Source: Trematomus loennbergii
Taxonomy: Eukaryota; Chordata; Actinopteri; Perciformes; Nototheniidae
DNA: 64,000 bases
Direction of reading: 5' to 3'
Assembly (NCBI GenBank): GCA_012861695.1
Contig: JAAOOA010000086.1
Span: forward strand, 6,002,385 to 6,066,384
The translations under genes and the position numbers were made by a program. The notes under the pieces are model-generated. The model had not been told where the DNA came from. It saw only the letters and a program-made list of their open reading frames with translations, and did not search any database. Shown here one piece after another: positions 27,861 to 40,369 of the stretch; positions within the stretch are counted from its first letter, which is position 1, and each line of letters opens with the position of its first letter.

Positions 27861-28378
27861 TGATGCTTTCAGAGCCAAATCTCAATGGACGTCTGAGCAT
27901 CATGAAAAGAACAATTAAAGTCTTTTCAAACAGTTTGTTCTGACAACAGGCTAAAAAGGCAACACCATGTTCATAATGATGGATTACTTACAGGGAGTTA
28001 ATCACGGTAAGTACATTGAACTTATTATAGTGGTTCACAACAGGTCAACAATTGGTCATGAAATCTGGGTCAGAATGTGGTAGAAAAGAACATTTTTATA
28101 TGCTGACGCCACATTTTCCTCTTTAATCAAAGGCTTTTCAATGTTAACTACTGCACATAACAGAGACATTTAAATGCTGCTAAAATATGTACCCTAGATT
28201 CCCCTGTTTTAATCAAGTATATCCAGGTTTTAACCTCAATGTATAGACTTCTTTATAACTATACATCTCCTTGGCATTTCTCAGTTTAAACAGGTGTTTG
28301 GTCTTAAAGTACATGTTATTTTCAGTGCAGTGTGCAGCTTCAGTCCCACTCCGTTTCAGTAGATGTAACCTCCTCCGG

Positions 28379-31297
28379 TTACTCCAAGGTGTCGATGTCA
28401 TCATAGTCATCATCAGATGAGAGGTTTTGTAGAGTAGATGGGGCCGTCTCCTTCATCATCTAATGATCAGACAATAAAAAAGATCAGCACGTGTTGTAGA
28501 TCTTAGTTTCTCCACATGTGTAACATCCGGTGACATTCACCTGATCTCTGCACGTTTCGCTGACACCAGACGACTGACCCGGCTCTGGTTCTGCAATGTG
28601 TAACAGCACAGGTGATACAACATCTAGAGATGAGGCATTTCAGCTTGGCTTTAGACTTTATACGAGACGATAATACTTTAATGGTCAGATCAAGTCTGAA
28701 ATTTGACTTGCATCACAGCAGCTCCATTTGCAACATCAACATGGACAAATATCAAGACACAATACATGACAAAAAAATACATTTAACATAACATCACAAT
28801 CACTGAGAGAAAACATGCTCAGAGCCTTGAGCGTGCATTTGATCTGGGATCAGCTCTGTATTTACTGAGAGGATTGACTGGAGCACAAAGGAGTGCTTCA
28901 GTCTGACTTTATTGAATCGTGGGACCCTGTATCTCCGATTAGATGACTTTAATGACTTTGTTTTTATTGCCTCTATGATAAAAAAAACACCCCCAGATTT
29001 AGTTAAGTTACAGTACAAAAAGTGTAAATGAATCTTGTAGTAGAAAAAACCAAAACCCTCTCCAGCGATAGTATTATTTGTCTTGAATAAAAAAGAGCTG
29101 CAATATCCTTTCCCAATATTTCAAAATGATATGAAGGTCACATTTATTTCCAGTAGTATATCCCATCTTCAGTGACCAATAACAAGACCCCTCTGTAGCA
29201 CTTTTCCATTTGTCCACCAGATGTCCTCAGCCACTCACCTGTTCCTTCCTCCACCCTGATGAGATCCTTTCTCTCCCTGGCCCAGTTCCAAACTGACCCC
29301 TACATGTCTGTGGTCTCACTCTCAGATGAAAGCGGCTCCTTTAAGGTGTCGGTGTAAATACAGCAGCAAGTTTTGGGACAAACTCCAGCAAAAAAAGGAA
29401 CTGGTAACTTTAGTACAAAATATTAAAACATATTAAAATGTAAGTTTTTTAATCTGATGTTTATGAGCTGGTTGGTTTTTGCAACAGTCCCTGTAAATAG
29501 ACCAAACGTGACAATAAAAGGCACATGTATACAGTTTCTAGACTAGACAGGGTTATATATGATCATAAGTAAAAACATACAAATATAGTGTAACCTTAAG
29601 TTGTTAAATCTGTTTGAAAATATGAAATGTCTATCTTATTTTGCGCACTTAATGAGTAAGTGGTCTCCGTCCCCGTCAACCAATCACCCACCTGGTTTCT
29701 ATTGCCACAATTTTCCTCATAGTTGTAAAGCTTGCTTACCTACCTGTGCTAATTCAATTTCGACTATTCAAAATAAATCACTGAATTCATCTTACCATTG
29801 GAATTTAGACACAATCCCTGTTGACCACCTCTATAATGACAGTGCTCATTTCACCAATAATTACTAAACCTGACTAAAAGAGGGGGGATAATCATTTAAA
29901 TCTTAAAGGAATACTATAGTTAATTCCTCTCATGATTAACATTTTTCTTTAGAGGAAGCTTAAGAAAAAAAGGGACTATTTGAAAGGAAGCAGGTGAATG
30001 AATAGGACTGACCTGGGGGCAAGGTGACGTAGTTGTTGCTGGTGTTCTCGTAGCACTCCCTGAGGAGGTGCTGGACGTATCAAACGAGTCCACTGAGTTC
30101 ATCTTCGACACTCTGGCGTACGGAGCGTCTGCGTCGCCGATACAGCCGGAAAACGTTCCCATCACTTCTTCTGAGGGTTCAGGGGCCGGGGAATTAAATC
30201 AGGACAATAACATTGAAGACAAGGAATAATAAGGATAACTTATTATAGAATAACCGAGAGAATAATTAACAGCTATAAATATGCTTTTTATATATATTTT
30301 TAAATAATATAATAATAATTAAATAATGTTAATAATTTGTTGTAATGTTTGGACCAAGAAGGTTTAGTGTGTCGCTATGCTATTGTACATTCGTTACCAT
30401 GATGCTTCAGGCTCATTGAGAGTGTGTACAAAATAAGTAATTATTATTTGAAGTATTTTATTGTATTATTTTGTTGAACACTGCTAAAAGGTTTCAGTAT
30501 GTAGCAGCAGTCATTTGAATAAATGGTTAACTTCCTCAGCACAGAAATATTGACTTTTAGCATACTATGAACCGGAAAAGTACAAAAAACGATATAATGA
30601 TGAACATATCGGAAAATTCTGTAAAACATAATGTGGCTTTTGGAGCTGAATCCTTTCAGTATGTGTTTGGAAACAGCTACTTTTTATTGAAAAAAATAAT
30701 ATACTTATTTGAATCCAACTGCACATATTGCATGATGAGTACGACTGTATTTTCTATGACCTTTTTGTTTTTGTTGTTTTGTGTATGTTCTTTATTTTTT
30801 ATTATGAAAACCAAAATAAGCCTTTATAACTTAAAATATTTCCTTGATTTTATGTTTTCATGCTTGAGCTCTGATGATACCAAAAGTATACAGTGGAAAT
30901 ATTTTCGTATATTTGAGATCTGCAAAGTGAAACTTCTTTGTTTCTGTGTCATCTTTGCAAACGTGACAGTGACTCACCTTCCTCAGAGAGGCTGTGGAGA
31001 CCTGCAGGCCTCATGAAAGGGTTCACTTCTGTTCTGAACCTCTGAGAATCTGCAAACAAAATGAGAGTGCGTTAATCGAAAACCATCGCTGCAAACATTC
31101 GCTGCAAACAGCATTGGTCTGCAAAGACCACACATCCTGTTCTTTTTGTATTGATAGACTCTTGCTTCTGGCTGTAGACTACAGGAGGGACTGCTTAACA
31201 GAAAGAGCTCTGACGTGAATAAACACGGGCTAATGTGTCATCCATCGGCACATTGCACTGCACTGACACCACTGCCATTCACCCTGACACTCCTGCA

Positions 31298-31393
<96 letters not shown>

Positions 31394-34300
31394 GGGCAAA
31401 GCAGCTTCAACCGCAAAATGCAGCAACACAGCAAGAAACCATCTTAGGAGGCAAAGCCTGAGAAACACAGAGGAATAATTACAAATGTAAATGTTAATAA
31501 AAGAACGCAGCTCACTCCGAAAGGTGGATAAAGGGACAGACGGGTCATTGCTTTGCTCATACTGCTCATAGTCTGTATCTACTGACGAGCTGTCAACACT
31601 ACTATGCTGGGTCCACAGATACCTGGGATTGGAGGGGACTTTTGGGGACAAACATAACAAATGAAGAAAGACACAATGAGATGATTTTATGCGACTATCT
31701 CAACACGGTGTATGTATATAAACATATATTAGCCAGATATAAAGAAATAAAATACAAAATTGTATTAAATTGCAGGTTATTCTATTCTGCTTACACATCT
31801 AGGTTTAATCTATTTATCAGTATATCTATTTACCTTTGTTCTGCAGTGGGTTGGGAGTGACCTTGACGAGGTCGACGGAGTCCTGGTAGCTGTTGTTATG
31901 ATGTTCAGAGGGGATTCGGGGGTTGCTGCGTGTCTGCTGGAGCAAGAACGCTGTGGACACAATTACCAAATTATAAAGAGAATTATTTAACTCGTGCTTT
32001 GTATGACTGTCGGAAGAGTCTACTGTCTAATATTTAGAGGTATCAGTTTAATGGAAAGATGGGAGTATATTTGATCTTTTCATGACATGTAAAATGGAGA
32101 ATGTGTTAATAGTCTGTTGAGATAAATGATCCTTTCAGACATAATACTGGATATGGAATAATGATGCATTTCTTCAAAAGAAAAATGATTAGGAATTATA
32201 TTCCTCTCCCATATTTGACAACATGAGCAAATATGGTTGAAAACTATAAAACCATACTATACTGTTTACTGTTTACTAATTATAGTATTATATTATAATG
32301 TTGTTATCAATTTAAAGAAATTACTAATTGAATTAAAAAATATATATTCTCCACTTCCGTCCTAAAGAAGGCAATGAAGGCAAAAACGTTTGTCACAAAA
32401 ACATCATATCAGGAGAATTTTCCCAAAAGTTTGCAAACCTGTTCACTTTAATCTTATAAAGAACGGCAGATATCAGAAACCAAAGCCACAATAATAAACA
32501 TTTAGTGATTTAGTTAAAAACTCGTGAAACATCTTATTTTTTAGATTTAAGGTACTACAATTACAAATTGAATCTGGATGGCTGTGTCTGAGTGAGGAGG
32601 ACCCACCGTGTCTCCTCCTGTAATGGCAGCACAGCACTGAGTTGGTAATGAGCACCACGAGGAGCAGGAGAGCCAGAGCCATGGTGCTGAGCAGCTCTGG
32701 AGACGGGAAGGAGAAGCCTTCTGTAAGACTGACTGGGGTCACACCTTTTGGGATGTACAGAAAGAAAAGAAAGTTTAAATGAGCATACATTCTGATTGTT
32801 TAATGAAGAAAAATAATGTTCAGTGTTTGTTTGAGCACCATCCTGTGACTTTTAAAACATATATGTGTTTTTGAACTGAGATAAACAACTCCATATTTAC
32901 CAGTAGTCCAACTGGTCATTACAGTTGACCCAGCTGCTGTGGTGGCTTCAGCAAAACCCAGGGAACCTGCAGGACAACAAGATCCAATTTTTTTATTTCA
33001 ACAACAACCATTTAGCTGTTTTATCTACATAGGCAGAATGAGCTTTAAATTATTTGTATATTTCTACAAGAATTACGTGAGGTTAATACTGTTAATATTG
33101 AACTGCAGAATTGGAACAAAATGTTTAAACATTTTTAAGGCTGTGTAAAGATTAGAAAACAGTTCTCTGATAATTATCCAAAGTAAAATGATCTTTAGTC
33201 AATGAATAAAATAAATGTTTATAGCTGCTTTTGAGTCCTGTTTTGTACATTTATATAAAGATGTTATTATGATGTACTCAGGTCTGGATTCTTTCTACAA
33301 AACCAATGTAAACCTATCTTATACTGATGTTGTTGGACATTAACAAACACTCACCCTTACAGATGACGCCAGAGGCTTTTGAGGAAATGCACAGGTGTGT
33401 TTTGTTGACGTACTCGCTGCACTGCCACATATTCTGCACGTTTTTGCATGAATAGAACCACAGTGTCCCGTTGTTGTGGGCGAGAGGAGGAACAAACTGG
33501 GTGAATTTCTCTGGCTCAGTGCCACACTGAAGCATGGCGCACACCATGGAGGACATGTCTTTATTCCAGCAGTTATCACACAGCGTTCCCCAGCTGCCAT
33601 TACGGTGGATCTCCACTTTACCAGAGCAGCGGTCCTGACCTCCAGTCAGACGGACTGCTCTCATCTCTGCACACAGAAAATACAAAATGTGAATCCATGT
33701 TGATTTAATTTTTCTCAGTGGACATTTCGGTACTCAATTCACTATTGAGGACCCTAAAGTCATATCCTTGATACTTCTTTGGGGATGTATTTGTTGTAAT
33801 TATGATCAACAGTACATTTAATATGTTTTGTGTAACCAAAATAAATGACTGTATTTTCCGGATTTGTTATATTTAAAAAATATTTAATTACAAACATTGC
33901 CCCTCAACTTTGTAGATCTTCCCTTAAAAAAGCATTCTCCTGACGTTGGTGATCCTTCAACTTTCTTTTAGCACCACTTATTCATACCTTTTGCAGAATA
34001 CATTTTATTTGGTTTGTAGTCACCACTAGCTTTTCATTTAACACCATCAACATATCAAGATTATACATTATTTTTGTATACACCATATTAAATTACAAAA
34101 ATGTTTCATGTGTATTTACATGTTTTAGTGCAGGGCTGCACATCATGTGTGTATTTTAGATTTGGGTGGAACTATCCGTCATGGATCATATTAAGTGAAA
34201 AGTGTATGTCATATCTGTGTACGCAAAAAAAGGTGTATATATATGTAAATAGCTGTTGTTTTTATATGTTTTGTTTTTATCTGGTTTCATTTTCATTATC

Positions 34301-37300
34301 ACGTGTGTATGGATTAATAAAGTTCCTATCTTATAAAATAGTTGGGTTTATGACCAAATACCTGCAAAAATCCCTTAAACCGCACATGTGGGAAAATCAT
34401 GGAGACCACATGTGTTGAGCAATTAGCAAAGGTTAGCATTTATGTGTAGCCTACCTGCTAAATGCCGTTGTTAGCATTTAGCTCAGAGAACGTTCAATCA
34501 TACCCATGTATGTGAGTAACACCTACGTCACTTCCGGGCAAAAAATACGGCCCCGCCCACTTTTGGGGGAAAACAACGCTGTCATTGAATGGCGGGCAAT
34601 ACAAATTCTGAAGTTTTTGCCAATCCGATCAGAAATTTGAGAAAACCGTGGATTTTTGGATCTTCAAAGAGCCCGATTACGATGGCCAGTCAGGCAAACA
34701 ATTACATTAAATCATTGGAAATCGACGATCGGGCTCGATATATGGTTAAATTAAAATCAGTAGGCGAGGCCGTAATTTTGCCAGCTGAAATCTCTTATGA
34801 GCGAGGAGGAAAATAATAGTTTTATCATGCCAAAAAGCTGCTGTGTCGTTTATTGCACCTCAAACATTAAAACAAATCCAGAGTTCAGTTTTTCTGTATA
34901 CTTCCTCTAAGAAAAAAGGACAGTAAAAGAAGAGCTCTGTGGCTTCAGGCTTGATCGCCATTGAAATGACAGCGTTGTTTCCCCCAAAAGTGGGCGGGGC
35001 CGTAAAGTGACGTAATTGTTACTATCATCTATGGACATCGATTGCCTACTGCTATATTTAACCATATATTGAGCCGATCGTCGATTTCCAATGATTTAAT
35101 GTAATTATTTTCCTGTCTGGCCATCGTAATCGGGCTCTTTGAAGATCCAAAAATCCGCGGTTTTCTTACCATAGGATTTGGAAAATAGCTTGAAATAAGG
35201 TCTGTGGTTGACACACATCTAAGAGACGGATCACGTTTTGTTTAGTTGGATAATCTCCACATGTCTACCCAAGACGTTTACTTCCGGGTTTTAGGACGCG
35301 TCACTGTGGTTCTCTATTCAAATGACAGCTTTGTTTTCCCCAAAAAGTGGGCGGAGCCGTCATTTTTGCCCGGAAGTGACGCATGTGTTACTCTCATGTA
35401 TAGAGAGGCGAAGTCCCTCCATTTCCGGGGGAGCTCCATGGGACCTTATTTCGGAAAAATGATGTATTGAAGTCAATGGAGAGAGAAAGATTATCTTTCG
35501 ATCCCGTTTGAATTGTGCCACGAATTACACATATGATGTTTGTCAATTTAAAAGATAATTTTGCAAGTAAAAAAAATAAAAATGTGTCGTAAAACTGTGA
35601 AGTAACACATTTTTTGTGTGTGAAACGCTCAATGAACTACATCTCTGGTCTCGCACACGTCACCAACACCAAGATGGCGTCACGTTGGCACATTTCACCT
35701 CTTTCTTTCAGAATGAGGCAAAAAGTATTAAAAGAGGTGAAAATCACTACAAGTCTGGGCATGTTGAGAGCTGTACATACACACAAGGGGAGTTAGTCGG
35801 TTCCGTAAGAGCCAGCATGCAGGACCGGCTTTACAAGGATTCGGTGAGTAACACGAGTGTAATGTGTAACGTTAATGACATCACTACGCGACTCTGGGAT
35901 TTGTAGTCTTTCTAGTTGCGTATTGTTCATAGTCTTATATTTCAACAGTTTTACGACAAATTGTGACTTTTTGACATGGAAATTATTTTTTAAGATTGAC
36001 AAACATCATATGTGTAATTCATGGCACAATTCAAACGGGATCGAAAGATACGTTTTCTCTCTCCATTGACTTCAATACATTATTTTTCCGAAATAAGGTC
36101 CCATGGACCGGAAGTAGATGGGCGTGACTTCGCCACTCGCTTTGTTGTGCTTTTTTCACTTTTACAAAACTAAAAATATGCCATAGAAAGGTAGTTACAA
36201 AATATATACATATCCAACCATTGACCACTTTTTAACTTATCACTAACTGTTTTCAACCCCTCCATGATGTACTGTAAGCGAATTGTGAGATAAATTGTTT
36301 TAACGCTTATAGATACGTTTCAGTTTTGTGTAAGTTTGAACAATTATTGAAGTGGACCTGAGCATACGACCCCAGCGTCCTCTTTGTGTCCGCAGTCCGA
36401 CTCTTCCTGTGAGGCCGGACAGTCCCACAGGCTCTCCTCTCGGCCGGTGCAGTTCAGCTCGTCCCGGTGGACGGGTCCTCTGCCCGGGGGGAAGGAGCCG
36501 CCCTGTCCCGTCACACTGAGCGCGTATCCGCAGCCGAGCTGAGCACACACCACGTCGGCATCCCGCAGGTCCCACTGGTCGTCACACACGGTGCCCCACT
36601 CTCCATTTCTCCACAGCTCCACCCGCCCTGCACAGCGACCTGAGCCCCCGGCCAGCCGCACAGCCCGGCGGCCTGGAAGACATGGATGTTTTATGATGAA
36701 GAGCAGAGACAGCCTGGGAAATACTTTTATGGCAGTTTTTGATAATAATTAGATTTATTAAACAATAGAAAAGAGACGCTCATGCATTAGAATAACATTT
36801 CTGACTGAATTGATAACCAAGGGCTGGCCTCGATCTGGTTTCTAGACTAGTTGCTGGTAAAAAAATAAATGTATATATATTATTTAAAGAATTGAAAGTG
36901 TTATGTGTAGGGACATCATGTCATATCATGTAAGGAAGTAGTTATTTACTTATTGTACTTTAGTAAAACAATACTACGCAAAAACTCAAACAGTAGTCAA
37001 AATATAGGGTTAGTGTGTACCAAAAATAAAAGTTATTTCGGAAGAATTGCACATTGCATAATAATAAGTATTTATTTTGTTTTCTTAAAAAAATTAAAAA
37101 TAATTCAAAACGAGAATGAAAGTGGAAACATAGTGGACTAAAGATGTTTATAAGGTAGGCCCAGAATTCTAAAGCAAATGCAGCAATAGTGTTTTTGAAA
37201 ATGAAAGTAAAAGCAGGAAATGTATTTACATATTTTTTATATTATCAGTGCAAGAAAAAGAAAAACCTCACCACAGACAGCTTCAGCGAGCACAGAGCAG

Positions 37301-40213
37301 TTACCTCCCTCACTCTGTGAACAGTTTTGCAAAAGACCATCTTGGTACAAACAGTCGTGGAAGCAGGTGGCATTGGGAGGGGAGCTGGTTTTATTCACTT
37401 GAAAGATGCTGCCACAGTCCAGATCCTTACACATCTGTTCAGCCAGCTCATCCAAAGAGTCTGCTGGTAAAGCCACCACATCACTGCTCCTGTTTCCACC
37501 CATCCTCAGTGTGAAGCTGCAGTTACCAGAGAGTCTGTGAATGTAAGGGTCACCTGAGGGGCCGCAGACACAGAAGCACAAATTAGTCAAAGTGAGAGCA
37601 ACCATTTCTTGTTCTCTTACTCTGGTCAGTTTCTTATACTTTAGTCATTCCTTCCCTGTCTGTGTTCTACTGAAGTATCCTTCAAAATGATGTCACAAAT
37701 ATAAAGTTTCTTCTTCTAAAAAGCTTAGTTATTTCCCAGAAACAGCTGGGCACTGTAGCTTCTAGAAAATGTTACTAAACCAGGAGGAAGCGGGGCTTTG
37801 TTTGGGAGTATTTTAACAGCAGATTAATAGATTGAATAGAATATCTGAGTGGGTCTCTAGTGAGTAGAAACAGAACTAGGAAACAAATGTTTATATTTTT
37901 GCAAGTGGATCAGAGCATTGTGGGTGAAGGATGAAAGGTGAGCACATCATTAAAAAGTTATCTGCCAGGCGTAATCTTCCACCTAGCCCTCTTTTATCCG
38001 ATATATACAATTTGCTTTTGACTACATTTAAATATACTCTTACTTATTAACTAACTAGCTAACTAACTAACACACTAACTCCTGCTGCTAAAAATTAATT
38101 TAAAGCATAATTTGATCATTTCCTGAGCTACTGTAATCTAATTCTGTGTTCTCTTTTTAAATGTTCTTAACCTACGCTACCATATCTGGGGTTTTTAAAT
38201 GACGCACTTGTAAACCTCAAATCAAAGAAGATATGAATAAGAGCCACTATAAGTACTTTCCCCCTTTATCTTTGACCCAAAGAAGCTCAAATATATCATT
38301 TGATATACTTTCCTTAACTAAAATGCAATACCATGTCAGGTTACAACGTGTTTGCAGCGTTTCGTTTATGCAGAGCTTTTAGTAAACCTGTGCATGTTTG
38401 GTGAATTTTTTCTAAATGCAGCGCATGTGGCATTTCGTTTTAGGGACAGAACTGCATGATGAGGGTGCAGATTAGGACAGAAATAAAAGGGGGTTTGCAG
38501 AGTGTGTGGGAGAATGCACACTTTCTCACTGTTTGATTTGCACCTGCAAACTACAGATAGATGCGTTTCACAAGCAGGTCACCCCACATCCTGTGACATT
38601 AAGAGCGAGAATATTCATACGCTCTGCATTTAGTGTTAATCCTGATTTTCGAGCGAAGGTTTTGTAAACAACAGTGGTATAAATGTGTGTTTTGTGTGTG
38701 GGAAAAGGAAGAGAAAAAATATGTTTCTTAATAACAAATTAGCAGTGCAGATAAATATTAAACTTACTGTTGAATTCCTCTTGTATTACCGCTCCTGAAT
38801 AGTTTCCCTCTGCTCTCACCTGACAATCAGTTGGGCCTGTTGAAAGGGAAATAAAAAAAGAGGCATTACTTTCATTGTCTGTAAAAATGTCAGCGCTAGT
38901 TCATATTGGCCTCTCACCCACACACCACATCAAACTCACTTTTTAACAACCTGACCAAATTACTTTTGTATCACAGCATTCAGACAAAGTGCAATATGGA
39001 TAAACTCTCTCAATAGGGGTAGTGGTGGTCCCGCCTGGAACACCACCACTATGTGCCCTTGAGTAAGGCACTTAGCCCTTAGTTACTCCAGGGAGAATGT
39101 CCCTGTAATTGGTAATTGTAAGTCGCTTTGGATAAAAGCGTCAGCTAAATGAAATGTAAAAATATGATCGATTATCTGCCATGTTTTAACTTTCACACCA
39201 CAATCATCTTCTCCTACATCAACATTTTATGTTTCCACTTGCTGTAAATTCATCTTAACGAGTACAATTATTCAAAAGTGTTTTCGTCGTAGACATAGGT
39301 AATTTGTGTAGTGGAAAGGCATGCTCCTGGGTTGTGCTTAAAGATCGGTGTTGGAAATAAGGGTTAGCCAAATAAAATTGTACACAAACATCATTTCGAA
39401 AAAATCATACATTTATATGAAACATGGGCTTTACCCACTTTCCTTCCAAACTCTAGATTGTTATGATTTTTTTTTACTTATTTCTTTGATAACTTTTAAC
39501 TGCTACACCATCAAGATTCAAGATTTTCAAGATTCAAGGCTTTTATTGTCATTCGTAAATAGCTACAGTGTAGTTATGTCAATGAAAATCTTAGGTCACA
39601 GGCTCCTCCAACAGTGCAACACAATAAAACAGATAAAATAGTGCAAGTAAATACAGATAAAATAGAATAGAATAGAAATAGTGCAATTACTTTTAAGGGC
39701 ATTTTCTTTAAGGGAATCTTCGAATAAAAATATTCACTTGTAAACTTAAAAAAAGAGCAGATATGATTGGACTAAAAATGCATGAAAAGGCTACTGTATT
39801 TCCTCTAAAATACATTGAAAAATAAATAGCAAACTTCACAATATAACGGCATTAGTTTTCAACTAGTTTTCTTTCTTTTAGGAGAGAGCAGCAGAAAAAA
39901 CGAAAGAAGACAATGCCAGCTGCTATGATTTTGCTTTCAACATCTGTCATTTGTTCGTAATTTAATTTAAATGTAATAACATACCTTATGTGCTGTTGGT
40001 ATTCGCACATTCGAAAAAAAATTTGTTGAATACATCACTTTATATTGCCTAAATATAAATCTATTATCGTCTCCTTGGTTAAAAAAAAAAACTCCATAAC
40101 TCAGTTTGTGAATAATGTTTTGCACTAATAGTCTATAACTGTATAAAAATGTATACATTACCTAGACAAAGACGGCTCAGTTGGATGATTAAAATGCATT
40201 TCAGCAGCTTCAT
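28379..40213 (-). CDS. cd6: CD6 T-cell surface receptor (three SRCR domains), 14 coding exons
   Basis: Exons: 40213-40162, 38836-38768, 37553-37272, 36672-36358, 33666-33355, 32966-32901, 32744-32607, 31950-31834, 31638-31516, 31049-30978, 30170-30013, 29292-29239, 28590-28541, 28459-28379. Seen: all have AG/GT borders. The order is a signal peptide ([18 protein letters not shown]), a short linker, one diverged and two clearer SRCR domains with one exon each, a stalk, a TM helix ([17 protein letters not shown]) and a long cytoplasmic tail. SRCR2 has eight cysteines and ends [12 protein letters not shown], as in CD6. Tail motifs [26 protein letters not shown] and [11 protein letters not shown] match CD6 modules. 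The total is about 629 aa once one missing base in exon 11 is allowed for. Exons 2-10 and 12 are multiples of three with phase 1-1 borders; exon 11 is 158 nt and breaks the pattern. Known for the family: a lymphocyte co-receptor that binds ALCAM and signals through tail tyrosines. CD5 is the nearest alternative, but the tail motifs favour CD6. The weakest exon is 29292-29239. Confidence 0.88.
28640..29020 (-). repeat. Probable retroelement fragment in a cd6 intron
   Basis: The stretch TACTTTAATGGTCAGATCAA to TTATTGAATCGTGGGACC, with a minus-strand frame ([16 protein letters not shown]), resembles the 3'UTR of a LINE more than a gene. It lies between cd6 exons 29292-29239 and 28590-28541. Confidence 0.3.
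30058..30060 (-). other. cd6: Single-base frame break in cd6 exon 11
   Basis: Exon 11 (30170-30013) is 158 nt. It reads in frame as far as [11 protein letters not shown], then continues as low-complexity [10 protein letters not shown]. Shifting by one base at this GGG run (minus strand) gives [15 protein letters not shown], which continues the conserved CD6 motif STSSGE-Y. It also restores a 159-nt, phase 1-1 exon like its neighbours. One G appears to be missing. It could be a sequencing error or a true deletion. Confidence 0.8.
31301..31391. repeat. (CA)n microsatellite in a cd6 intron
   Basis: About 90 bases of pure CA repeat between the cd6 cytoplasmic exons 31638-31516 and 31049-30978. 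Confidence 0.97.
34504..35403. mobile_element. Composite inverted-repeat element with THAP zinc-finger fragment
   Basis: Ends CATGTATGTGAGTAACACCT (34504) and, inverted, at 35403. Both lead into CGTCACTTCCGGGC and the CCGCCCACTTTT block. A third, inverted copy of this end occurs at about 34965-35036. A coding-like stretch at 34589-34816 ([24 protein letters not shown]) recurs inverted at 35040-35190. Between them, 34826-34970 reads [13 protein letters not shown] and, after a shift of frame, RRALWLQA. These fit the N-terminal C2CH and following region of a THAP domain, as in P-element-like transposases. The fragment is broken and non-coding. It sits in the cd6 intron between exons 36672-36358 and 33666-33355. 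Confidence 0.65.
35405..36136. mobile_element. Large foldback element with long inverted arms
   Basis: Outer ends share GGCGAAGTC in inverted orientation. The arms at about 35430-35550 and 35985-36110 are near-identical inverted copies of at least 110 bases (for example ATGGGACCTTATTTCGGAAA and CACATATGATGTTTGTCAAT on both). It directly abuts the THAP-containing composite. No transposase was seen. Confidence 0.7.
39050..39160 (+). mobile_element. SINE/L2-type 3' tail in a cd6 intron
   Basis: Contains CTTGAGTAAGGCACTTAGCC and TGTAAGTCGCTTTGGATAAA followed by AGCGTCAGCTAAATG, a shared 3' tail of many teleost SINEs and L2-like LINEs. No tRNA-like head was seen nearby. Confidence 0.65.
39515..39680 (+). 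repeat. Retroelement 3'UTR-like repeat in a cd6 intron
   Basis: TCAAGATTCAAGG..TTTATTGTCATT followed by A-rich ATAAAATAGAATAG repeats. A similar TTAATTGTCATTGCACAGAA stretch occurs in a ccne2 intron (about 43250-43510). Both look like 5'-truncated retroelement ends; the family is uncertain. Confidence 0.4.
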
Positions 40214-40276
40214 GTTGTTGTCAGAAAGGGGGAAACAGCTCTATTGTCTCCAGACAAACAGTTGGCACTGAGTGAG

Positions 40277-40365
40277 GCTTCCGCTCTTGTTCCCTCTCTA
40301 TCTGAGTGACAGAACTTCCCATTTAACGCAGAGCAACATGATAGGAAGTGAAGCCTGTGGCTTTG
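40277..40365 (-). promoter_or_regulatory. Putative cd6 proximal promoter with ETS- and RUNX-like motifs
   Basis: Just upstream of the signal-peptide exon, the minus strand has GAGCGGAAGCC (ETS-like core GGAA). The plus strand has AGGAAGTG (ETS-like) near 40343-40350, followed by CCTGTGGCTT, a RUNX-like core. ETS and RUNX factors are known regulators of T-cell genes, including mammalian CD6. Position and motif match are seen; function is inferred. Such short motifs also occur by chance. Confidence 0.3.
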
Positions 40366-40369
40366 TCAC

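Noticed and set aside
30567..31016. 149-codon plus-strand frame
   Set aside because: It lies in an AT-rich cd6 intron, runs antisense into cd6 exon 31049-30978, and has no recognisable domain.
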